Assembly (NCBI RefSeq): GCF_963678635.1
Contig: NC_087063.1
Span: forward strand, 25,973,649 to 26,037,648
Direction of reading: 5' to 3'
Length of the DNA: 64,000 nt
Origin: Symsagittifera roscoffensis
Lineage: Eukaryota; Xenacoelomorpha; Acoela; Convolutidae
In this document: in pieces, positions 56,316 to 64,000 of the stretch
Position numbering within the stretch: position 1 is the first letter of the stretch
Layout: each line of letters begins with the position of its first letter
Notes under the pieces: generated by a model
Seen by the model: the letters and a program-made list of their open reading frames with translations, nothing else
Database searches by the model: none
Told to the model about the DNA's origin: nothing
Position numbers and translations under genes: made by a program

Positions 56316-57328
56316 GTGGATAGGATAGATCTGAAGAAGATAGTGGAAGAAGTAGTGGGTCTAGAAGAAATAACTGTGTCACAAGACATCGTTATAGTCG
56401 ATGATCACGACGATGAGTGGGTCGACGACCGGTCAAAACCCGAGGTAGAAGTCGACGACGAGCAACAGCAGTCATATGAACAAGACTTGATGAACCCGCG
56501 TGTCTTAGAATGGCTGAACGAAATGACGTCGGACCCAGAGGAGACCAGTGTCACGATTCAAGAAGTAGATCGTGAAAGCATAAAATACATGAAGACCGAA
56601 CGAGATGATCCTTCCTGTGCTGCCCAGGAAGGGCAATTACTCTTTCCGGCTTCCAATCTCGATTTGATACCCGGTATGCGATCGACGGGGACGTCGATGG
56701 ATATTTTTGTCCGGGGAGTGGAGGTAGGACTTACCCACACTGAAAACTTGATAATAAAAAAAATAAGAATAGCAAGAGAAACAGGAGACTTAGAAGCAGA
56801 AACAGGCAAATAACCTAAGAAACCTGAAATAGGGAGGGTAATTGAGTCATATTTTAACTTACCAAATGAATATTCAAGTAACATAATACTAACAGACAGT
56901 GATTTCATACACACAAATAGAACATGTGCGATAGCAATCACAGACAGCAGACATGAGTTTTAGGACAGCGTTAGCGGCAGATTTTAAGAGAGAATATAAA
57001 AACATAGAGTTCCCATGGAAGCAAAGACCAGGGGTAATGGGCGTAGCGGCCTTACCTCCGGCGGCGTCACAGATACCGGGAAAATACCTTCTTGGTAACG
57101 AGGGCGACGGAGAAGCAGCACTTGGACCCAGAGAACCTATTCTTGTCCTTGACGAGGTTGAGGGACTTCCTCGTGGAAATGGACGTGAAGGAGCTCTCGC
57201 TTCCAGTGTACGATCCAAACAGAGGACGACTGCATCCTCGGGAATTGTACGCGCATGTACACGCGATATTCTCTGATACTAAAATACAAGTATATTTACA
57301 TAAGAAATATAACTTAAGTCTAGGCTGA
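56316..57328 (+). pseudogene. Pol C-terminal extension (conserved, unknown)
   Basis: Three pieces in different frames are collinear with the minus-strand relic at 1700-760. 56316-56813 is an acidic 165-codon piece (DIVIVDDHDDEW). It runs in frame past the TAA at 56811 into GRVIESYFNLPNEYSSNIIL, where the relic has no stop. 56953-57276 carries MSFRTALAADFKREYKN and FPWKQRPGVMG. 57092-57328 carries VTRATEKQHLDPENLFLSLT and ends KKYNLSLG. The shared order in two diverged elements shows one protein region of about 340 codons behind integrase, either the end of pol or a separate small gene. I recognise no fold. Confidence 0.6.
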
Positions 57329-57714
57329 GTGACATGCGAGAATGTGTTAGGCTAAAGACTAAGTTGTGTGTAGTGTGTGATATGTATGTTATGTTATGTG
57401 TTATGTTATTAAGATCTTGGGTAAGAAGGGGTTAGTGACCATGAACAACTGAATGACGATCTTAGGAATAGATCAAAAGTTTGGACTGTCCAGTTTTAGG
57501 TCGAATTCCAAAATTTTAGAGACCGATTGATTTTAATAAATTTCAGGATAAAAATCTTTTTATCTGATTGTTTTTAAGTAAATTCTAACGAGAAGTTAAG
57601 GTGAAACTGACAAGTGTGATATTCGTGACCTTTTTTCTAGATCCTGATTGATCATTTAATTGCTCACTTGAGTCAAAACCTTGAAATCAAATCAAATCGA
57701 GTCTGAAGAACAGC
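57329..57714 (+). other. Spacer between pol and ORF3
   Basis: Non-coding, with TATGTTATGTTATG-type runs near 57380-57410. Its last 80 bp resemble the corresponding spacers of the two other ORF3 copies. No second TATA box or LTR end is evident. Confidence 0.6.
57631..57640 (+). promoter_or_regulatory. Pyrimidine-TAG before ORF3 (splice-acceptor candidate)
   Basis: CCTTTTTTCTAG, then ATCCTGATTGATCATTTAATTG, 74 nt before the ORF3 ATG. The tract and following ATTGAT are shared with the copies at 634-646 and 32260-32268 (both minus). It fits the 3' splice consensus. A role in making a subgenomic ORF3 mRNA is inferred. Confidence 0.5.
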
Positions 57715-59886
57715 ATGGAGAATTTCAACTTGGATGAATTGATGGACCTGGCAGAGGCATATGTAGGACCGATGATAGATGCGATCTATCGTCGGCTAAT
57801 GGATCGAGACTTCGCTCTGGAGGACCCAGAGGTAGTCATGTTGCTGACCGCCCTGATAAACATCATGGGGCATGACAACCGTGGGGACCGCCCCACGGAA
57901 GTCCTATTGATGGCAGCTTATGGAGAGAGGGGAGTACTAGACCGCCCGAACATGAGAGTGATGAGGTTGAGAAACGGGGCTCTCTCAGGGAGTGACTTGG
58001 CGAATGAGCCTGGATTGGGAAGTTCTAGGACTTACCAACCAGGTGAAATGCCTATGCCCTCCAAGCCCAAACCTGGGCTGACGAGAATGCATCAGGAGAT
58101 GAACAGCGAGGCTGCCTCGTCTGGTTCACCACTGAGAGCAGCTGTGCCACCAAAGAGGGCGAAAACAGAACAAAAGGTTCAGACGAACCAAACCGTGCAA
58201 GAACTGGATGGGATAAAGGACGAGCTGGAAAGAACCAGGAAGGAGCTGGATGAAGTGACTAAGACCATGCTCATTGCGGAGGACGACAGAGACATGTGGA
58301 AGAGATTGTTCAAAGACTGCAACAAAAAGCAGGGTGAAGAAATGGAGCGCTTGAGGCAGGACTACAAAGAGCGATCGGAACGGATGGCGCTGACAACGGC
58401 CGTGGAGAAGGTGATACCTGCAAGGAGTATTCCTCGTGGGCAGTCCCCGATGGAGCTCTTGACGCCTCGAGAAATGAGTCAGACAACGGAGACACGGCTG
58501 CCGACAACAACAGATCGAGTGACAATCCCGGACCCTAGTGACACCGTGGGTGACCCCGTCGTGGAACAAACGGTGAGGAAGCTGATAGAGACAGCTGGAC
58601 GACTGGTCGCCAACAAGAATGCGCCAGGTTCCGGGGTGACTGCACCCTATGGAACGATCGACGACACGGGCAGAGTACGACTCTCCCAGACCGTGATCAG
58701 ACAGGGAATAAGCGACGTGACGCCACTAATGGGGAGCTCTAAGGCCCCAGAGAGAAGAATACAGAAGATGCTAGCGAAGAAAGTGTCACGTGTAATAGAC
58801 GTACAAAAGAATAATCAATTGAGATATAACTTCACGGGAGTTCCAGAGACAGATCCGAGAGCTTGCTTCAATCGATCGACTTGGAACCCGGCAGTAAACC
58901 TGCAACAACCGCCACTGGGGACATCACATCTGATACTGGGAGACAGCTTAGTCAGAGTACTATCGAATTTGAGGACCTCTTGGGTCACCACGGTGATGGC
59001 CTTCGGATGCGCGACGATAGCCCAGTTATATCGAATGGTGGAACTAATGAATCCAGGGAAGATCCCCAATGTGATGATCCTGGTTGGAACGAATGACATC
59101 TCTAGAGGTTCGGATGAGCAGGAAGCACTATGGGAATCAATGATGGTGTGCTTGTTTACTACTCTCTGGCAGAAATTCAACTGCGCGGTACTGACCGTTT
59201 GCACTGTGCCAATGAACACAAAGAGCTTGACAGCAGCAGGGAGAAGGCACAACGAAGGAGTCGTCAGGTGGAATAATATCTTGAGGAATCTCGCAAGTCG
59301 GAATGCCGGAAGAATGATCCTCATGGACATTGAACATGAGTTGAGAGCTATGGATCAGGCCAGGCTGACCACCGACGGCATCCGCTTCGATTGTATAGAA
59401 GGACAGGCATGGTTGAATCGAGTCTACCAAGAGCGGTTGGATGAGTTAGAAGTAGAACTCTTTGACACAGGAGTGCTGAAGGAGGAAAGAACATCGAATG
59501 ACACGATGATTACCACCTTTATGCCTCCTAGCCTGGGAACACGCTTGAGGACGGTCCCGGCCGTCACGAACTACAGACAACAGAGCTCCAGCGAACCAGG
59601 TCAAAGGACAGACGTTCAGGATCGATTGGGAGGAGCGCCGGTGAGGAGGACCAGTCATCCTAGGAGAAGACTAGGGCCAGTCAACCCAATGGAAGAGGCA
59701 ACTGGCCCGTCCAGATCAGGCACGAGATCGGAGACGACAAGTACCAGTCGAGAGGAGAGACGCCCGGATAGAGGCATCTCCCTGGCATGTGTACAAGGAC
59801 GAACTAATGAAGCTGGATCTCCAGAGGGTGAGCTTCATCGAGGATGCCAGGAGGATGCTGAATGGAGCGAGGCTATCCGTCAGTAG
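57715..59886 (+). CDS. ORF3 part 1: N-terminal domain, coiled coil, SGNH/GDSL-hydrolase-like domain
   Basis: ATG at 57715, aligned with the relic starts. Residues 1-90 form an alpha-helical N-terminal domain conserved in all copies. Residues about 155-230 are a coiled coil (LDGIKDELERTRKELDEVTK). Residues about 400-580 match the SGNH hydrolase fold: LILGDSLVRVL (Ser 411 at 58945), VMILVGTNDISRG (Asn 460), TVCTVPMNT, and TTDGIRFD, where the catalytic His is replaced by Arg 557 (59383). The predicted role is esterase/acyl-hydrolase or carbohydrate/lipid binding; activity is doubtful with the His lost. SGNH domains are known in some LINE ORF1 proteins and, as I recall, in third ORFs of some rotifer LTR elements. 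The last 40 codons are out of frame: the homologous path moves one frame over near 59700-59760. Confidence 0.75.
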   Translation: MENFNLDELMDLAEAYVGPMIDAIYRRLMDRDFALEDPEVVMLLTALINIMGHDNRGDRPTEVLLMAAYGERGVLDRPNMRVMRLRNGALSGSDLANEPGLGSSRTYQPGEMPMPSKPKPGLTRMHQEMNSEAASSGSPLRAAVPPKRAKTEQKVQTNQTVQELDGIKDELERTRKELDEVTKTMLIAEDDRDMWKRLFKDCNKKQGEEMERLRQDYKERSERMALTTAVEKVIPARSIPRGQSPMELLTPREMSQTTETRLPTTTDRVTIPDPSDTVGDPVVEQTVRKLIETAGRLVANKNAPGSGVTAPYGTIDDTGRVRLSQTVIRQGISDVTPLMGSSKAPERRIQKMLAKKVSRVIDVQKNNQLRYNFTGVPETDPRACFNRSTWNPAVNLQQPPLGTSHLILGDSLVRVLSNLRTSWVTTVMAFGCATIAQLYRMVELMNPGKIPNVMILVGTNDISRGSDEQEALWESMMVCLFTTLWQKFNCAVLTVCTVPMNTKSLTAAGRRHNEGVVRWNNILRNLASRNAGRMILMDIEHELRAMDQARLTTDGIRFDCIEGQAWLNRVYQERLDELEVELFDTGVLKEERTSNDTMITTFMPPSLGTRLRTVPAVTNYRQQSSSEPGQRTDVQDRLGGAPVRRTSHPRRRLGPVNPMEEATGPSRSGTRSETTSTSREERRPDRGISLACVQGRTNEAGSPEGELHRGCQEDAEWSEAIRQ

Positions 59887-60350
59887 ACTGTACTAGATAA
59901 CAGGCGTAGACTGGTTAAAAGTCGCTGGCATAAATTTCAGCTCCACGACGGCCTTCAGATTTGCTGACCTAGAGGGACTGCCCTCTAATAACACAATGGG
60001 ACCAGTGAACGCAAGACCATTGCAGGACGTGAGGTTGAATCATGATGACGGGAATCGAGAAGAGAGACCTGGAAGATTTCTGGTAACAAGGGCGCCGATC
60101 GGACAACATTTGAAGATGTTCAGGCAGTTGAGCTCACCCCCAGGTCATGTGAAAGATAGAATATATCCAAAACAAGTGAGTCAAGATGGTGAAGTCCAAA
60201 GGTACGGCGGATTGAAAGCGATAAAGAGAGATGAGACCATCTTTGCCGCGTACGACAAAGCAGAAATGAGGAAGGCCAAGATTATGATAGTAGCGAATTC
60301 AGAGTTCGTGTACACTTCCAAGTCTCTGTTTTTTTTGGCCGGATGTCATA
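59762..60350 (+). pseudogene. ORF3 part 2 (frame-shifted piece)
   Basis: In the second frame, EASPWHVYKDELMKLDLQRV, FIEDARRMLNGARL and, past a TAG at 59894, GVDWLKVAGINFSS and GPVNARPLQDV align with the minus-strand relic from 29989 down (INRLSREDLSNHYCVDWLKA). The relic has no stop at the TAG position, so this is a lesion of the present copy. KIMIVANSEFVYTSKSLF (about 60270-60330) corresponds to RVIIVAGSDF of the relic and may be block I of a second SGNH-like fold. At the T8 run 60329-60336 the reading moves to the next frame (LFWPDVIM against LFWPETLL). One extra T explains it. Confidence 0.6.
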
Positions 60351-61973
60351 ATGTTGGCAGCGGTCGACCTGGACCTACTGCAAGCCGTATCTCTGGCAAT
60401 AGGGGTACAAAGACAGACGGACATGAACCCAGTCACGATCGTGTTTGCTGGCATCAATGACCACTTGCACAGTAGAGGTTTTCTGAGCAGACTCAGAGAT
60501 CCTGCAATGGCAGAAATAGCAGTGTGGCCAGCGATAAAGGGTATCCTGGAGTCAATGGGTGAAGTGGTGGATGCGACGAAGGAGGGGTCGTTCACCAAAG
60601 TGACACCGAGAGTAGTGTTCGCGCTGTCTCCGGGGTATGCATGTCTCCCGGATGGATTGAAATTCGTGTATGCGATTGTGACGTTGCTCTCGGCAGGGAA
60701 ATATGAGGTGATCATATCAGCTCCAAATCGCATGATAGAGATGGAGAACCTGAGACCACTCAGGGCTGAACTACCTGCGGTGTGGTCAGATATCTCGAAC
60801 GCGATGAGAGGATTCAAGGACCATGCCCTGCACCTGTTAGTGTTGGATGAGGTACTGGGGTTGGAACTGTCCAATTTCAGTCGACAGCTCAAACTTAAAC
60901 CGGGAATAGACGACGACCATCGAGTGGTCACAGCGATGTCGAACGACTTATGGTTCCGAGCAATGGAAGTAACAGGTGAAAAAGCGAGAAGGAAGAATTC
61001 ACAGGAGACTAGAGCTCATTTGGAGGCGATGGTTTTGAGGACTAAACAGGAGGCCAACCAGTGGTTACATCTAAGTCCTCGAGTAGCGGCATTGGGTGCA
61101 GATGCTTTTGCGCAAGGCCCCATAATGATTAAGAAAATCCATGCCTATTTGTTGAAGGAGGTGAACCTAGCGGAAAATGCTGAAGAAAAGACAGCTGAAT
61201 TTGTGAATAGAATGTGCCAGATTACCTTGGACGTCTTCTGGACCCAGGAATTGAAGGGGGAAGAAGGCTTTGATCGGACAGATAGCATGCTGGAAGGGTT
61301 GGGAGCCGGATGGACCGCGTCCTTCTTGGCGAAAGTTTACCCGAAAGTTTCTCATTACTTGATAAAGGAATTCCTCCAAGAGGTAGTGGAAGTATCGATT
61401 GTGGAGCTACTAGCCTTGTTCGTAACGTTTGGAGCTGAGAATTTCGTGAAAGGACCGGCGGTACTGCTCACCGAAGGAGTTCAGAACCTGCGGTTAGATG
61501 GACTTCTAATGTTGATTGCGATTACTCACGGAAACTTGGGAGGATTAATGAAGCTGACACGTTGTCCAGAGCAGAAGAAGGAGAGGGTGAGAAAATTGGA
61601 CATGAAGAAAGCCACGGACTCGTGGAATAAAATAAGAGACCTGAGACACACTTTTATCCAATATCTCCTACAACAAAATCGCTTTGGAACGGGAGAAGAT
61701 GAGACTATCGAGAGAGAAGAAGATGTGAGACGACATGTTGGGAGCATGCCCCTACTAACCGATCTGTGCTTGGCCATGAGGACAGATCCCTTAGCGTTGA
61801 TCAGAGGAGCCACGGAGTTTGTGACTTTGATCTATGGACCAGCAGTCACATTTGCGTTCCCTGATGTCAAGGTGGAGGCGTACAGGAGGTCAGTGCTGCA
61901 CCTGAACCTCATATCAGCAGTGGACGGTAGTGCGCTGAACTGGTGTGAGCAGCACGTGTTGCGGAGCTCATGA
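60351..61973 (+). CDS. ORF3 part 3: GxND-like motif and conserved helical region
   Basis: A 540-codon open frame. The ATG is internal: homology extends upstream in this frame to 60330. TIVFAGINDHLHSRG (GxND-like, 60444-60467) matches LLFAGMNDHLHAAG of the relic and resembles SGNH block III. Downstream, VLDEVLGLELSNFSRQLKLK, NDLWFRAM, TDLCLAMRTDPLALIRGATE, YGPAVTFAFPD and ISAVDGSALNWCEQ are all conserved with the relic (29095-27759). No known catalytic set is visible in the second half, which is mostly helical. The frame ends TGA at 61971-61973, overlapping the next start as ATGA. The relic reads through this point, so the overlap marks a frameshift, not a coupled gene pair. Confidence 0.7.
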   Translation: MLAAVDLDLLQAVSLAIGVQRQTDMNPVTIVFAGINDHLHSRGFLSRLRDPAMAEIAVWPAIKGILESMGEVVDATKEGSFTKVTPRVVFALSPGYACLPDGLKFVYAIVTLLSAGKYEVIISAPNRMIEMENLRPLRAELPAVWSDISNAMRGFKDHALHLLVLDEVLGLELSNFSRQLKLKPGIDDDHRVVTAMSNDLWFRAMEVTGEKARRKNSQETRAHLEAMVLRTKQEANQWLHLSPRVAALGADAFAQGPIMIKKIHAYLLKEVNLAENAEEKTAEFVNRMCQITLDVFWTQELKGEEGFDRTDSMLEGLGAGWTASFLAKVYPKVSHYLIKEFLQEVVEVSIVELLALFVTFGAENFVKGPAVLLTEGVQNLRLDGLLMLIAITHGNLGGLMKLTRCPEQKKERVRKLDMKKATDSWNKIRDLRHTFIQYLLQQNRFGTGEDETIEREEDVRRHVGSMPLLTDLCLAMRTDPLALIRGATEFVTLIYGPAVTFAFPDVKVEAYRRSVLHLNLISAVDGSALNWCEQHVLRSS

Positions 61974-62293
61974 GCGAAGATCTGTTGTTTGCGAAGATAT
62001 CAGAGCCAGAAATGACGGTCATCAATTTTGACGATCACTTCCGTGATCGCATTGGAGAAGTAGAAAAAAGACACATCGAGGTGTTTCCGAAGCTTTGGAA
62101 TCTGAGACCCTATGATAAAACGAATGGTGAGATAACCAGAGTGCCTCGTCTCACTGCAGCATATCACAAGGTGAGAGAAGAGACGAAGGATTGGGGTGAT
62201 TACGAGAAGCTGCCGGAAGAAATCCCCGAATTCCCTCTGATAAGAAGGAAGAAGGATGTTGCTCGAAGCAGTCTCCGTGGTACAAACTCCTAG
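61970..62293 (+). CDS. ORF3 part 4 (short frame-shifted piece)
   Basis: MSEDLLFAKISEPEMTVINF aligns with MSGETVLFGKIKNPKLIVLN of the relic, and LPEEIPEFPLIRR with LPAAIPEFPTVRR (27621). The piece therefore sits between parts 3 and 5 of one protein. Its last 15 codons (DVARSSLRGTNS) are out of frame; the homologous path shifts at the purine run near 62241-62255. No domain recognised. Confidence 0.6.
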   Translation: MSEDLLFAKISEPEMTVINFDDHFRDRIGEVEKRHIEVFPKLWNLRPYDKTNGEITRVPRLTAAYHKVREETKDWGDYEKLPEEIPEFPLIRRKKDVARSSLRGTNS

Positions 62294-64000
62294 GTTGAGA
62301 GCATTTGAAACCAATGAAAGGAGAATAGGGAATTTCGTGGGAACGATGGACCCATACTTTGTGGGGAGAAATGCCGCCGTGTTACAATACACACGATTTG
62401 CCTATACGGATCAAGCGACGAAAAGACGAATAAGCAACGCCGCGACTCCCAAGACTGGAAGATTTGACGAGGAATGGGCGGGATTAGGCTTAGCGCCTAT
62501 GAAGATGAGAGACAGGACCGAACTGTCTGAGGCCTCCTTGATCCTGACTAGTGTGAAACCGGAATTGAGAGTAGGAGGAACACTGCAGGCGAGAACCTTC
62601 CTAGCACCCTTCGGCTGCAAGGAAATCAAAGTGGTCCATGGAGAAAAGGAAGATGGATCAGCTGGCACACTGATTATACCGAAATTTCCGGAAGGGGCCG
62701 ACAATAAAAAGCAAGGGCCCTCAAGCTCGAAGAAGGATATGTCCGAAGGAGATGACGGACAGGGAGGAAGCCGTCAAGCGGAAGAACCCATGCAACAAGA
62801 TGCAAGTCAAGCTGGTGGGGAAGACGACAGGGCATCGACAGGAGGAGTATCCAGCCTGGATTTCAATATCTTCAGTGATCTTGAGAACACAGCGGATACG
62901 TTGGAGGCGACTGAGCCAGCGGATGAAGGCATTTCGACACTGGAACCTCCGTCAGCCTTTACAGAAATGAAACGGAATTTGCCGGAGAGCAGCTCTCCTG
63001 GCAATTTGAGAAATAACGAACAAAGAATCCACATGGAATCACCTAGGAGAAGAAGAATAGAGGGCTCAGCCAGAGTACCTTTCTTGGGAACTTTGCCCGA
63101 AGAAGAGTGGGAAGTACATCATCGAGACCATGAAAGTAGGACGGGATGCAGATTGGACAGAGTGGCGTTCATGGAAGAAGTCTGGACAGTGGTTCAGAGC
63201 TATGGGACCCAGTCCATTTTGAAAACAGGTCTCAACCGACCATTGATGCGGGAAGTCCTTGACAAACTTGATGAGTGTGAAGGGAGATTGAGTGAGTTGT
63301 TGATTGACTCAGCCACTGATGAAAGTGAGGCGAACTCTCCCATCAAGATGACACCGCATGATGATAAAGGAGAGGTGGTGTATCTGTCAAGAACCAGGAG
63401 GGGAACGATGCGATCAACATTGGTGATTGATAAGATCAATGAGATGAAGATGAAGTTAGGCAGCAAGGTGATGCCGAGAAGAGTAGGAAAGACGAAAGTG
63501 GATTCAGAGATATCAATGAAAGCTGTCAATTCAGCAAAACGAAAACGAGTCGAAGAAGCCATGGATTTGGGACAAGGTGATTATCAATTACCTGGCACGG
63601 ACAGAATGTTAACCGATGTAGCGATGGTGCCACCCATTCTCATGGCAGGGATAAAGTCAACAGGTTACAAATCCAAAAGGAGTGACCGCACTCTGACTGG
63701 AGCAACCTTAGAAATGGAAATACTTAACCAATGTGGAGAAAGCACAATGAAAGACTTTAAACCATCTCCCATGAACCACGGAAGGGGAAGTGTCGCAGGA
63801 CAACTAGTACCAGTGGAGTATAACCGACTGACAGTGTCGGAGACTGTGTCAATAGATGAACCCGCTGGTGGATACATGGAGATGTTAGAATACCGAAACT
63901 CGGCTAGAGGGTATGTGATGGCTCTGGAAGACGAAATGGCAATGGAAGAATATCTGGAGACGATGTTGCGAGGCACCACCCTCAAACAGAAGGCGTATGG
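62256..64000 (+). CDS. ORF3 part 5, open to the window edge
   Basis: From the ATG at 62256 (MLLEAVSVVQTPRLRAFETN) this frame is open for 581 codons to the right edge with no stop. The start is an internal Met: homology to the relic (PSLHARATVEQQQKEF, then WDPLFIGYSAAVYF against MDPYFVGRNAAVLQY) shows it continues part 4. Conserved blocks: FLAPFGCKEIKVVHGEKE, an acidic serine-rich linker (about 62700-62990), SPRRRRIEGSARVPFLGTLP, and a basic KRKRVEEA. The relic suggests a further 1,000 codons beyond the window. The fold and function are unknown. This long uninterrupted stretch in otherwise damaged surroundings suggests either recent activity or that some upstream frameshifts are sequence errors. 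Confidence 0.75.
   Translation, partial: MLLEAVSVVQTPRLRAFETNERRIGNFVGTMDPYFVGRNAAVLQYTRFAYTDQATKRRISNAATPKTGRFDEEWAGLGLAPMKMRDRTELSEASLILTSVKPELRVGGTLQARTFLAPFGCKEIKVVHGEKEDGSAGTLIIPKFPEGADNKKQGPSSSKKDMSEGDDGQGGSRQAEEPMQQDASQAGGEDDRASTGGVSSLDFNIFSDLENTADTLEATEPADEGISTLEPPSAFTEMKRNLPESSSPGNLRNNEQRIHMESPRRRRIEGSARVPFLGTLPEEEWEVHHRDHESRTGCRLDRVAFMEEVWTVVQSYGTQSILKTGLNRPLMREVLDKLDECEGRLSELLIDSATDESEANSPIKMTPHDDKGEVVYLSRTRRGTMRSTLVIDKINEMKMKLGSKVMPRRVGKTKVDSEISMKAVNSAKRKRVEEAMDLGQGDYQLPGTDRMLTDVAMVPPILMAGIKSTGYKSKRSDRTLTGATLEMEILNQCGESTMKDFKPSPMNHGRGSVAGQLVPVEYNRLTVSETVSIDEPAGGYMEMLEYRNSARGYVMALEDEMAMEEYLETMLRGTTLKQKAY

Noticed and set aside
57329-57714. 3' LTR ending the element before ORF3
   Set aside because: No matching direct repeat is seen in the 45.5-48.1 kb leader, and ORF3 follows pol in a second, diverged element.
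61966-61976. ATGA overlap suggesting coupled translation of two genes
   Set aside because: The relic copy reads continuously across this point, so the overlap is a frameshift scar.
57715-64000. ORF3 as a retroviral envelope
   Set aside because: I see no signal peptide, fusion peptide or transmembrane segment in the available part; the SGNH domain and coiled coil do not indicate an envelope.

Overview
The window is a repeat-dominated stretch of an animal-type eukaryotic genome, almost wholly built from copies and fragments of very large Ty3/gypsy-class LTR retrotransposons. I see no cellular housekeeping gene, rRNA, operon or CRISPR. The gag zinc knuckles, DTG protease, Ty3-type reverse transcriptase, RNase H, D-x35-E integrase, a tRNA-derived SINE and TATA boxes point to a eukaryote. 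An invertebrate is my best guess; the phylum cannot be fixed from the sequence.

Layout. (1) 1-4466: a decayed element on the minus strand. Read from high to low coordinates it runs gag C-terminus, protease, RT, RNase H, (integrase lost), pol C-terminal extension, a pyrimidine-AG tract, and the start of a third polyprotein (ORF3). (2) 4467-19756: a tandem array of a roughly 5.17 kb composite unit in three copies (first copy short by about 545 bp). Each unit holds an antisense gag piece, a long non-coding leader, a G-run cluster, a 63-bp minisatellite and a sense gag N-terminus. (3) 19757-22420: a fourth, diverged minisatellite and a longer sense gag with coiled coil, capsid and two zinc knuckles. 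(4) 22963-32116: a minus-strand ORF3 relic about 9 kb long, interrupted by a SINE. (5) 30401-44143: a roughly 6.87 kb tandem duplication containing the ORF3 N-terminus, a 2.2 kb foldback element, a leader with TATA box and a gag N-terminus. (6) 44043-48084: a partial third foldback and leader with arrays of a CCGGAGGGGTC motif. (7) 48085-64000: the best preserved element on the plus strand: gag, protease, RT-RNase H, a 430-codon linker, integrase, a 340-codon pol extension, then ORF3, which runs off the right edge.

The main discovery candidate is ORF3. It is a large third polyprotein (at least 2,090 codons here, about 3,000 in the minus-strand relic) with an SGNH/GDSL-hydrolase-like domain after a coiled coil and a second region carrying a GxND-like motif. 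ORF3 lies directly behind pol in two divergent elements, and all three copies share a pyrimidine-TAG plus ATTGAT signature upstream of its start. It therefore looks like an integral, possibly splice-expressed, env-position gene of a giant retroelement lineage. All copies in the window carry frameshifts or stops; comparison of copies locates these lesions.

Caveats: alignments were made by eye, no LTR pair could be closed inside the window, and some single-base frameshifts could be sequencing or assembly errors.
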